The position numbers were made by a program, and so were the translations under genes. A stretch of 64,000 nucleotides of DNA from [Phialemoniopsis] sp. UDSM-2020 (Eukaryota > Ascomycota > Sordariomycetes > Thyridiales > Thyridiaceae). The DNA lies in the NCBI GenBank assembly GCA_018873225.1, contig JAEILZ010000008.1:1922001-1986000 (forward strand), given 5' to 3'. Shown here one piece after another: positions 33,366-43,836 of this stretch (positions within the stretch are counted from its first letter, which is position 1; every line of letters begins with the position of its first letter). The notes under the pieces are model-generated. The model ran no database searches. It was not told the origin of the DNA and was given only the letters and a program-made list of their open reading frames with translations.

Positions 33366-36300
33366 ATGGCAATTCCCAAGCCATCTCCCCTGATTCTGGG
33401 GCTGGTCGTCTTCTTTCTGTTGGCTCGGCCAACACATGCTTTCGGTGCTGGTAACATCGCTGGCATCTCCAAGGTCGAGGGACAGAATTGTGAGTACAAC
33501 CCCTCCATCCAAGCACCTATGCCACCCATTTGATTCACCCATGGCTTGTCTTCGCCGCCGAAGCTGACCGACCCCTTTGATAGGGCGCCACGGTGACATC
33601 GAAGATGCTCTCCTCCAGATCATCATGGCTCGCGCCGCCGGCGGCAAAAAGTTCGACAAGCTCAATGTTTCCCGTGTGTACTTCGGCAACTGGCTACGAG
33701 ACTACAGCCAGGCTATCGATGTCGGTACCGTCAAGTCGGTCTCTGCTGAGGCGATCCGTCTGCTCCTTTGCGTTCTCGGCTTCCTCACCTTTGGCTACGG
33801 TTCCCGCGAGTTCGAGGTGACGGCTGAGCGTCTCGGCACCTACCGTCCCGAAGACCACATCGACAACCCCAAGGACTACGCGGACAACCAGGATGCTCGT
33901 CAGTATGATCGTAGATTGCGCGGTCCTGTCGATGAGCGCGTTGAACTGGGAATCGACCCCGAGACGGGAATGAAGAACTACATTGCGAATGAGAGAGCAA
34001 ACATCATGACCAGCGCCTTGCACGTTCGTCGTCTGTTTGGCAAATGTATCGAGCTTGGTCGCAGCTACCGACACGGCCGTAACAAGGCTGAACTGTACGA
34101 GGCTCTGAGACTCATGGGTACTGGTCTTCACTGCTTGGAAGGTATGGCTTGCCTGAATTCCTTTTCGACGCGGTTCCGTGCCTCGTGATGCCCTTGCTAA
34201 CCTCTCAACAACAGATTACATGGCTCACAGCAACTACACGGAGCTTGCACTTATCGAGATGGGAGAGCGAGATGTGTTCCCTCACGTTGGCCGCGACACC
34301 ATGATTAGACTTCAAGGTGCGCGCCACGAGGTGTACCCCATCGTTACCGGCACCTTTGGTGGTGTCGACTTCCTGCACTCCGTTACTGGTGAAGGTTCGT
34401 ATTTGAGATCCCTGGGTGTGTTATCACTGGTGCTAACAAGAGACCTCAGTCTCCGACAAGTTGACGCAGAACGAGATCCAAGAGCTCGAGAGTACTCTCG
34501 AGAACAACCAGAAGAATGACACCAGCGTCCTGCGAAACCTACTGGACAAGATCCCGGACGGCATCTTTGGCGGTGATGACAAAAAGTCGAAGATGGATAA
34601 CATCCAGCAAAATGCCAATAATGCCCAGATGTCGCAAATGAACATCTCGCCCCGCGAGCCCGAGGAATTCACTCGTCAGATCAAGCAGATCTTCGACTCG
34701 ATCATGCCCGCCATCGAGTTCCACGACGAGATCCTCAAAACCATCTCCGAGGCCATCGAGAAGATCCCAATCCTGCCCAAGATCATGGAGCAGCTAGAGG
34801 ATCAGCTCTCGATGTGGACCTTTTCCATCATGGCTCCTTTCATTGTCCCGGTCATTCGTCAAATCAAGAACGAGCTGGCGACTGGATCCTCCGAGATCAT
34901 CCAGAGCAGTGAGAACGAGCAGCACATCGTCTTTAACAATGACCGATGCTCTGACCCTACCCACTCGATGCTCTCCAAGGATCACTTCAGCAACGTAAGC
35001 TTCTTCATGTACCCGACGCTGACGAGTGACGAGACTAACTTGATCTTTTTAGCTGCTTAACGAGGTCGCCGGTAGCACTGCAAGCAAGATCGTCAGCTGG
35101 ACTGTCCCCCAATTGATGCAGGCCTGGGATGATGAGAGCGTCGATATTGACCGCACTCTCAACCGTATCATCTACGGCGTGCTTCACCACCCTGCACAGC
35201 GAGACATGGGTGAAGATGGTGCCCGTGAAGGCCGTGCTCTCATCTTCCGCTCTATTGAGGAATGGTGGAGCAGCAAGTCTGAGCGTGAGAAGGACGACTA
35301 CCGCCGCAAGCTGTCCCGTGAAGGTGTCCAGAATGGAGAGAACCATAAGGAGGGCGTCCACGACACTGGCCACGGCTGTGGTGGTCCCCTGGGAATGCAC
35401 AAGAACTTTGGCGGTGGCGGTGGTAACTCCATGGAGGACCGCATCGCTGGTGCCGCTGCGGATGCCATCGTTGGCGGAATCACGGGTACGATCGGTGGCG
35501 TTGTCCAGTCCAACACTGGGTATAAGCTCCCCAGCTTTGACGACAAGCCCTCGTCTGGCGGCCGACAGGAGGAGTCCTCAGGTGGCCTGGGCGGTCTTCT
35601 CAGTGCCGCCGGCTCCATCCTCGGCGGAGGCTTCAGCAAGAATCAGACCGAGACTTACCAATCCAGCGGCCGCGAGGATGATGGCGGCTACAGCCAGACG
35701 ACCACGCAGTACGGTCGCAACGAGGGCGAGAACCGCTACGGCCAGGCCGAATATAAGAGGACGGAATATCCTGGCGGCGGCGAGCGTACCGAGTATAAGC
35801 GATATGAGCAACAAGAGGACAGCTACGGCTCGCGCCCACACGGTTCCGGCTACGAGCAGCGTACCGAGACGTACCAAACCTCCGGCGGAGGTTACGAGTC
35901 ACGTACCGAGACTCGTTACGAGAGTAGTGAGAGCCGATACGAGCAGCACTCGAGCTCCGGCCACCACGGCGGCCGCCACCACCATGAGGAAAGCTCTGGA
36001 TATGGCAGCAGCCGTCGGGACGAGGATAGCTACGGCGGTGGATACGGTGGTCGCCGCGAGGAGGAGAGCTCCGGATACGGAAGCAGCCGCCGTGATGATA
36101 ACAACTACGGCGGTGGCTACGGAGGTGGCCGCCAGGAGGAGAGCTACGGCGGCGGTGGCGGCGGCGGCGGCTATGGTCGTAGGGACGACGATAGCTACGG
36201 TGGCCGCCGGCAGGAGGAGAGCTACGGCGGTGGCGGCGGTGGCTACGGCGGCCGTCAAGAGGAGAGCTATGGAGGTGGTGGTGGCTATGGTGGACGCCAA

Positions 36301-36459
36301 GAGGAGAGCTCTGGTGGCTGGGGCGGCAACCGCAGGGATGATGACGATCGTCGAGAGGACGACAATGGAGGCGGTTTCCTGGGAGAGATTGCTCGCCGGG
36401 CCGAGGACGCCTTTGGCGGCGACGATAACCGGGAGCGCCGAAGCGGGTGGGGCTTCTAG
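33366..36459 (+). CDS. het-c: Heterokaryon incompatibility protein HET-C
   Basis: Orthologue of Neurospora HET-C, a secreted or membrane-associated glycine-rich protein whose allelic differences trigger death of fused hyphae. Exons 33366-33489, 33584-34141, 34215-34394, 34450-34994 and 35053-36459 give 937 aa; the Neurospora protein is of similar size. A signal peptide is clear (PLILGLVVFFLLARPTHAFG, cleavage near 25). The HET-C domain follows (DIEDALLQIIMARAAGGKKF, VYFGNWLRDYSQAIDVG, EVYPIVTGTFGGVDFLHSV, EFHDEILKTISEAIEKIPIL) to about residue 600. The rest is a low-complexity tail of Gly/Tyr/Ser/Glu/Arg repeats. In Neurospora the specificity segment is a variable indel region within the HET-C domain and acts with the linked pin-c gene; no HET-domain gene is adjacent here. 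All four introns are GT-AG and 55-94 nt long. Confidence 0.96.
35640..36370 (+). repeat. Degenerate tandem repeat coding the Gly/Tyr-rich tail of HET-C
   Basis: The DNA repeats units encoding GGYGGRQEESYGGG-like and SSGYGSSRRDEDSYGGGYGG-like peptides many times, imperfectly. The densest part is 35990-36330. Such coding minisatellites vary in copy number between strains in many fungi. Confidence 0.75.
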
Positions 36460-37834
36460 ACAGGCTTCTACCATCCACTGGGATCTTTGGGGGAGCATTC
36501 CCCATCGTCATGCGGTGAAGCAGATGATATTCATATCGTCAAATATCTGCAGGTACTTTGCAATCGGGCCTTGAGGGGCAAATGAGCAGAGACCTCACGG
36601 AAAGCTTGCCGTAAGCAGACAGAACAAAAGAATACAAAAAGAGGTTTCCTTGTTTTGCAATGATTGCGTTACCCCGGTTTGGTGCCTGGGTGCCACCCAT
36701 TCATTGCCTGGATTCACGATCAGCACGGTTGGTGATGTACAGCTGCACGTTGATGCAAATCAACCTCGAATCGTTGTCTGGTCGTTCTCCAGCGTAACCA
36801 GACTTCTTGTCAGATGGCGCTAGCCTGTAAGTGGTACGCTGCAGTGCATCAATGCCGCTCCTCGATAGAGGCATTAATATGGAGATCATTTATGACATAG
36901 GGGTCACACAACTGAACCGTGTAATACCTTCTCCGCATGCGGGCATCTCCTGTCTCTTTGGTTCAGAACATGACATGGCATATGCGCATGTATCTAACAA
37001 AGACTGTAAGCGAGAGAGCCTGGAGTAGGAATGCGGGGGTGAGCGAGAGAATCGTCACTGGCTAAACGCGGCACGTTCGCCGCCAAGGCCCAGACCACCG
37101 CATGGCAAAGGGGAGAGCAACGAAGGCGAGAGACGGCACGGAGCCCAATTCTGTCCTGGTTTATCCTTCCCATCTCTATCGAGCGACCACACCGGCAGAC
37201 ACAGTCCACCGATCGTCTCACACAGAGACAAGAGCCAGGCCTGACTGCTCCTGATTCTCGGAGCTGGTCGCCATACCCCCGAGTTTTGGGGACCCTGGTC
37301 GCTGAGATCGACCACTCGGGTGGTGGCTCGTGGCTGATCTGTGGGGGAGCCTGGATATTAATTTATATGAAGAGATAGGTCGCCCTGTCTGCCAGGGACC
37401 ATTCCTTTTGGCGACCGGCTGGTGACAGCATGATGAAACGTACAGCGGGGGGGGAGCCCGATTCCTGGCTGTTGTCTCTGCTTCCCGCGTCACCATTTTA
37501 CGCAATTCCCAATCATGTCTAGCCCCCGGGCTTCTAGCCATTGTGGTGAGCGGCATCCCAGGATGAGGCGGTGTGTTTCTCCGAGTCTTTGATGAGGTAG
37601 ACACCAGGGTACTCGGTTCCGGGATCCGTTGGGCTGCCTTCTCGTCAAGTATAACAAGACGAGGATCTGCTGCCTTCCCTGGAATCCTCGACTTTCGTGT
37701 TCTGGGTTTGGTGAATGCCTATCGTGACATCTCAGCCAAATACAGGTTGACCTTGAGATTCTCCAACATTCGTCCGCTCTCAAGCCTCAAGGTTCTTGTA
37801 CCCAACTTCCCCTTAGGCATCCCCGCCGTCCAAG
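36460..37834. other. Upstream region of the GH45 endoglucanase gene
   Basis: This 1.4-kb spacer holds the het-C 3' flank and the endoglucanase promoter. No gene is supported. Candidate carbon-control motifs are listed separately. Confidence 0.5.
37033..37450. promoter_or_regulatory. Candidate XlnR/Xyr1 and CreA sites upstream of the endoglucanase
   Basis: GGCTAAA at 37060-37066 matches the XlnR/Xyr1 activator core. GCGGGG at 37033-37038 and 37445-37450, and GTGGGG at 37341-37346, match the CreA/Cre1 repressor consensus SYGGRG. The sites lie 385-800 bp before the start codon. Short motifs of this type occur by chance, so the assignment is tentative. Confidence 0.4.
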
Positions 37835-38662
37835 ATGCTCAGCACCTCGGTCCTCTCGGCCCTCGTCCCGGCCTTCCTGCTGGCGAGCGGCGCCGCCGCC
37901 CAGGCCCAGGGCTCCGGCAGCACGACCCGCTACTGGGACTGCTGCAAGCCGTCGTGCGCGTGGGCCGGCAAGGGCTTCGCCCAGGGCCCCGTGCAGACGT
38001 GCGACAAGAACGACAACCCGCTCAACGACGGCGGCGCGACCAAGTCCGGCTGCGACAACGGCGGCGGCGCCTACATGTGCTCGAGCCAGGCTCCCTGGGC
38101 CGTCAGCGACTCGCTGGCGTACGGCTTCTCGGCCGTGCGCATCGCGGGCCAGACCGAGAACCAGTGGTGCTGCGCGTGCTACGAGCTGACTTTCACGAGC
38201 GGCCCCGTCAACGGCAAGAAGATGATTGTCCAGGCGACCAACACCGGCGGCGACCTGGGCCAGAACCACTTTGACCTGGCTGTAAGTCGTCTTTGCGTGA
38301 ATTTTTCATGTCTCTGTGCTGTATCTGATCCTTGTTTCCTGATAGATCCCCGGCGGTGGAGTTGGCCTTTTCAACGCCTGCACCAACCAATGTAAGTGCC
38401 CACGTCTACTCACTACACCACCGTTTTCAGTCAGATCACTGAGACGAGATGAATCACAGACGGAGCTCCCCCGAACGGATGGGGCCAGCAATATGGCGGC
38501 ATCAGCTCCAAGTCGGAGTGCGACGGCTTCCCGGAGAAGCTCAAGGCCGGCTGCAACTGGCGGTTCGACTGGTTCGGCGGCGCCGACAACCCCAGCGTCA
38601 CCTTCAAGGAGGTCACCTGCCCGGCCGAGCTCACCGCCAAGTCCAACTGCAAGCGCAACTAA
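37835..38662 (+). CDS. Secreted GH45 endo-beta-1,4-glucanase
   Basis: Cellulase cutting internal beta-1,4 bonds of amorphous cellulose with inversion. Exons 37835-38281, 38346-38391 and 38460-38662 give 231 aa. Residues 1 to about 22 are a signal peptide ([20 protein letters not shown]). The catalytic barrel starts at [17 protein letters not shown], where Asp35 matches the general base (Asp10 of Humicola EGV). The general acid Asp147 lies in [14 protein letters not shown] at the end of exon 1, and [15 protein letters not shown] is the tiny second exon. Many cysteines are conserved ([14 protein letters not shown]). There is no cellulose-binding module or linker, so this is a single-domain enzyme. 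The middle exon codes for only about 15 residues, but the junctions restore the family sequence exactly. Confidence 0.96.
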
Positions 38663-39694
38663 GAAGAGCATCGTCCGACGGCAAGAAGCAGGCCTTGTCG
38701 AAGGCCTACGTCTTGGTCACACGGTCCTACCATTGCACTGTACATATTAGCACCAGGCCTTTGATGAGAAAAAAGAAAGCACCTATCATGATGTACATAC
38801 ATGAAAAGCTTCACGAGCTATCTAGCCAAGCCAACACTCACATCTTGGATATGATACGTGACTATTGTATGTGCGGAAGATGTCGTGGGATGTGGAAGAA
38901 CACCGCTCCTGCCAAGGTATCGACCATTGCTCTAGCCAATGAATCAAATGGTCCAGAGCTGTAAATGGCAATCTTGTGTCCGCAGCGCTGTCCAGTAAGA
39001 GCCAAAGCCGTTGTGTTGTGCATGCCCTCCCAGGGTCCTTAACCCACCTGGCGGCGGTAATATCGACTCGGTACCTACCTAGGTAGGTAGTAAAGGCATG
39101 TTTGAGAACTAACCCCGGCCTGAGTTAACTAAATGTCAATGATATGTCGATCATGCTCGGGCACGACTATGCTGGCCCTGCTTGACCTAGGTACTCCGTA
39201 GTTCATTGATGGCGCTTTGTTTGGCGCTGGCGTTAACCCTGCAGGATAGCGTTGGCGTGGGAAACAAGCTTTCTGCCTGGTGTGGCTTGCAAGGACCGAC
39301 AAGTCCCCTGGAACTGACCATCTCGACATGGCAAAGGAAACTCGTGACAGTCTTAGGATACATTTTCATCATGCTACAAAGTTTTTGAACCCAACATATC
39401 TGATGGGTTGTTCACCCAAGACATGTGTATCACGTGGCTCGTTGCATCTTGCTGCTTTGGGTAGTTTCTGTGGCATCCAAGATTGCTTGGCGTCTCGCAG
39501 AATACGAAGAGTTTTCCAGCTCTTCCGGCCTCGGTCGATGTATGGTATATAATTTTCGAAAATCAAAGAACAAAACTCGATTGTGTAACAGACGCGATAG
39601 CACTTCCAGGATACGTCCAATTGCCATCCTCATATTCGCCTTGTTCTACTCGATTGAGGAACGCACCCTCCGGACACTACTCCAGCCTTTCACC
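38663..39694. other. Intergenic region after the endoglucanase
   Basis: No gene is supported. It contains a 16-bp palindrome ACCTACCTAGGTAGGT at 39073-39088, a motif of the kind scattered in many ascomycete intergenic regions. Confidence 0.5.
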
Positions 39695-40111
39695 ATGCCG
39701 CCTCTTGTCAACATAGGGTTCATGGCCCAGGGGTTGTTCCTGTTTGGCAATGGATTATACATGTTGGCGCTTCCGGGCTCTGCAGCCCAGAGCCCGCAGC
39801 TAAAGGGCACACCAAAGCAGGTCATGTCAATCCTGAGGCAAGTGTGGTGTGGGTGTCCCGGCTCAAATTGGATGTGAATGATAACGGTGGACTCATGCAG
39901 CACATCAACGCTTTCTCTAGGCGCATTTTACATGTACAGCGCGTATGTTGGGGACCGTGGACTGATGAGGTTAAGCATCGTCGGAAGGGCAATGGCATTT
40001 CTTGTCTTCCTCAGAGCCGGTGGTCCGCTCCGCGGTGTTGCGGTATTTGAAGGCCTGATGGGACTGATGACTGGGGTTTTATTGGGGAGGGAACAGGCAC
40101 TCTTGGATTAA
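39695..40111 (+). CDS. Small four-helix membrane protein
   Basis: Exons 39695-39837 and 39901-40111 give 117 aa. The intron most likely uses a GC-AG pair: the donor AG/GCAAGT is the standard GC-type consensus and gives the only clean join, except for a weaker GT choice further in (TG/GTGTGG) that is also in phase. Four hydrophobic segments are visible: NIGFMAQGLFLFGNGLYMLA, LSLGAFYMYSAYVG, AMAFLVFLRAG and VAVFEGLMGLMTGVLLG. The size and the pattern resemble fungal DUF4267 or DoxX-like four-helix proteins, but I could not assign a family with certainty. Start context CACCATGCC is good. Nothing nearby suggests a role. Confidence 0.65.
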
Positions 40112-40862
40112 TCAAGATGGGCAGAATAGGCGTGTAACAACATCATCATCAAAGTGTACATACAGACTATCCATCCTTGCTGCCTCTGCAGAGATGTGCT
40201 CAGGGATGCTAGCAAGACTACCCGAGAACCAGGTCATCAGCCAGAGAGCCTCGTGATGTGAGATGAGTACCGACTGGGAACGGCCGGTAATTTAAACAGG
40301 CTCGCCGTCTATCTGCGATGGCAGGGGTAATGAAGCAAACAGTTTCCCAGCACTGTCCTGTCCAGTCATATTAGCGGGGGGTCCCCGGCAGCCCCAGCCG
40401 GGCTCGCACTAGCAAGGTCTCTGTTCACGCTGGAGGGGAGGGATTCGTCAGACCCGAGTTTTGGAGGAGGGGACGCGACACGCAACACAGTCTGCCCGGT
40501 GTGCTGATGGTGTCTGGCCGGCTCCCTCGCACCTACAGTATTTATCTCCGGTCTTGGCACCTGAAAGGGCCCATCCTCCCTTCATCTTCACACCGTTGCT
40601 ACGTAGAAGCATCGCACGACCCTTTTCGGCATACGTTCCACCGGTGACTGGCCTTCAACCTTTTGTCATTCCCAGCATCCCAAATTTCCAACTGCCATCA
40701 GTGTTATTGTCGTCGCTTCTTGTCACGCCACGTGCTGGGCTGCGTCAAGGTCTCAATCTCCCGAGACGGCCAAGACTGGTGGAGGACCAGAGTGTGCGAA
40801 GCAAGACAGGGGGCTCGTGGTGACGGCAGCGTCAGCCAGAGTCAGGATGGGTTGGACCAAGC
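40112..40862. other. Intergenic region upstream of the RING gene
   Basis: This contains leader or upstream exons of the RING-finger gene that I could not resolve. A frame open at 40648-40864 runs into a possible donor but has no ATG. Confidence 0.4.
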
Positions 40863-43082
40863 ATGTGTAAGTTTGCCCAGTGTTGTCTTTGCCTTGCCCG
40901 CCCGGGCTGCCGTGCAGAATACCAAGCTTTCTTGCCAAGTCGGCCCCTGTGGAATGGTTTGTGTGGGGGAGCAGCGCAGGGCGGCGGACGCACCGTCAGC
41001 CTTGGCACTCTTGGCGATGACCGAATGGTACCTGCTTGTCTTTTACCATGATCGACCGAGCTGACATTGACTATTCACAGCACTCAATGAGCTCCAAAAC
41101 GTCGTGTAAGTTGCTGCTTTTTTTCTTTTTTAATCTTCAAATTGATCCATTCGCGGCGTGTCGAATTTTCAGTCGTCACCCCTTTGTCGCCCGACAGATG
41201 AAAACTCTTCCACTTTGGTGTTGCGACGCCAATGCATTTCCGCTCCGCATGACGGCTTCCCTTGTCATGTCATGCTAGCACCACAACCACACAGGACGAC
41301 CTCAACTGACCGCACAAATGCAGTCTGTTGTTTAGTAACCCGCAGTGGGATGGATCCAAGACCAAGTTGAGCGAAATTCTGAGGAATATCACTGCTTTGT
41401 CGGTAAGCATTTGTGCTCTTCTGCCTGCCCTCCTGAGAGTGGATCGAAACTTATACAAACCTTTGCGCGGCATGGTACAGTCCCAGATCGCCTACAGCGA
41501 CCATATCACCCAGAATATCGCCACCATTTCGCCAAACTACATCCCTTCCAAAGATGATATTATCCAAGGTCTTCTCTACGTTCCCGACCTGGATGCCGGA
41601 GATGACTGTATCAGCAGAGCCGATGGCATCATTCCAACCTCGGTAGTACGCCAGGCGAACTTACCTCCAACCTCTTACAACCTCATTGCAATTGCGCCAT
41701 GGATTGATGCGGACTGTTCCAAATCCTTCCTTAGTGCTGCTCGTCAAGACCCCCTTCGAGCCCTCATATTCTACCTCCCTACCAATGACACCGACCCCCC
41801 ACCGCCGGCTGATGCCGGTGAGTGGCTCATTGACGATGGGATGGACTGGAAGTCCCAGAACCATTTCCCCGTGTTTGCCATACCGGGGGCAGTCGGGAGT
41901 CAGATGATGTACCAGTTGAGTCTGTACTCTGGTGATCTCTCAAACGTCCCCTTTGGCGAGAACATCAGCAATCTTTACAACCCTAATCCTGCGGACTACG
42001 TACGTATCTGGACCGAGCTCTACACATCGCCAGCATCAAGTCTTCCGGCCATTTGGGCCTTTGTGCTGATAATCGTCGGGGTCATTCTCTTCGTCATTGC
42101 GTCTACTTCGTGTCTCATGCATCTCACTTGGCGCCAACGTCGAATTTCCCTGCGGCGTCGAGTTATTAACGGCGAGATAAACCTGGAGGCTATGGGCATA
42201 AAGCGTTTGACAGTTCCTCTGTCACATATCGAGTCATTTCCCTTGTTTACTTATCACTACGCACCGATCGAGACGGGGCCCCTGATGTCACCCGCCTTGC
42301 CCAAGGAACCAGAGAAAGCTGTTGTCTCCGGGACGGGCAGCGAACAAGCCAGAGATGCCACGAACCATGCCTCGAGCCAGACAGCCCAAAGCACAGCCTG
42401 TGAGAAAATCACGTCAGAAGCACTCGCGCCATCTTTGATCGTGACCGACCTTAACCACCAACCGGCTTGTCTCATCTGCTTCAACAATTTCCTCAACCGC
42501 GAGACTATTATCCGCGAGCTGCCTTGTGGTCACATATTCCATCCAACCTGCATTGATAGCTTACTGTCGGAAACAACCTCACTGTGCCCAGTCTGCAAAG
42601 CTTCCATGCTACCTCCAGGTTTCTGCCCGCCTGTGACCAACGACATGGTCAGAAGAGAACTTACTGTTCGAAGGTTACGCGAGCGCCTCTCCCACGATGA
42701 TGACGACGAAGAAGACTTTGAAGCTGGAAGGATGCATAGCTGGGGCACAGCAGTCAAGAAACGGCTGTACAGCATCAGCCACCGATCGCATTCAAGGCGT
42801 TCCACCATCAGCACCGACTTTCGTAATGCCGGGATTGAACTCCCAATACGTTCACCAAAGGCCGAAGAGCGAAGGCCGAGCAACTTTTCCACCGGTGTCT
42901 CTGGCCAGCGGCTGATCAGGCTGCAGACCATGGGCTCAGATGTTGACTCGGTGGGCGGCAAGCGCCCTTCCAAATGTAAGTTGAGACACCGAGAAAAGAA
43001 ATCTAGCAGAGAGATCATGTTTGATGACTGACTTTTGATAGGGAAACGTATGAGAAGAAAAGTGTTTCCGGGATTCCAATAG
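40863..43082 (+). CDS. PA-domain, transmembrane RING-H2 ubiquitin ligase (5' end uncertain)
   Basis: Predicted membrane E3 ligase of the PA-TM-RING type. Best-fit exons: 40863-40866, 41081-41105, 41324-41402, 41481-42975 and 43042-43082 (547 aa as drawn). The PA-like luminal domain contains QGLLYVPDLDAGDDC and LIAIAPWIDADCSKSFLSAA; a membrane helix is at LPAIWAFVLIIVGVILFVIA. The RING-H2 reads CLICFN, then CGHIFHPTC, then CPVC. The Ser/Arg-rich C-tail ends KRMRRKVFPGFQ after the last intron. The start is doubtful: the drawn ATG gives no signal peptide, which this family normally has, so one or more upstream exons are probably missing. The introns at 40867-41080 (214 nt) and 41106-41323 (218 nt) are long. 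The intron at 41403-41480 is in frame and stop-free, so it could be retained. Without the last splice the frame would stop at 43031. Confidence 0.72.
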
Positions 43083-43836
43083 AAGGTCTCTGGGGCTTAC
43101 AATGACGGCACGGTAGCATATAGATGGGTTTGGGTTCAACGACCTGGCGTTTCAGTGGTGATGATTATTAGCATACCATACCCATTTTTCTCACACGATT
43201 TGGACGTATTTGCACATGTAACGGCGTTCGAATATGGCTTATCATGGATTATCCAGCTTAAATTAGATATTAATGCAAATCAAGTACTGCGAGAGTCGAC
43301 AGATCGTCCACAGAGGTTGCAGGCTTGAATTTGGTCCCCTCTTGGATGTTGATTCTTGGCCAGAGGGCTGTCACACTACATGTCTTACAACGGTGCAGGT
43401 CCATACCTCTATCAAAGATGTGTTGTTCACAGCTACCTGAATCTGATTATTCCTACAATAGCATAGGTCCGCGTCAATTGTTTCTTGAACACTGGCAAAG
43501 ATTCCAGCCACTTCTTCTGTAGCACGCTATATCGAATATTGGACAGCCATGTGCAGTAGACATCATCAAAACATTTTGAAGTAGGAACTAGTTGGTTAAC
43601 ATGCAATTCATCGCCAGCTCAGAAGCTGTATCAATTTCGCACTGGTATACATTGCTTCAGTGATCACCTGCCATAGCCCTTGATGTGCCATGGAGACAAA
43701 AGCTGCCTTGAAGTATCCTCAAGCTCATTCATGTGTGCCCGCCCTCCCCAACGCCAAACAAAAGCAAAGCTGCCAACCGAACCCAGGCTGAAGAACAATA
43801 CAAACACCTCCGGAGCGCCACTTTGGCATCGCACGC
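43083..43836. other. Convergent intergenic region of the RING and ADA3 genes
   Basis: AT-rich 3' flanks of both genes; nothing further is recognised. Confidence 0.5.

Noticed and set aside
39073..39088. Palindrome ACCTACCTAGGTAGGT considered as a transcription-factor site or mobile-element end
   Set aside because: Similar CTACCTAGGTAG strings occur in many ascomycete spacers, including other partial copies in this window, and no element boundaries are associated with it.
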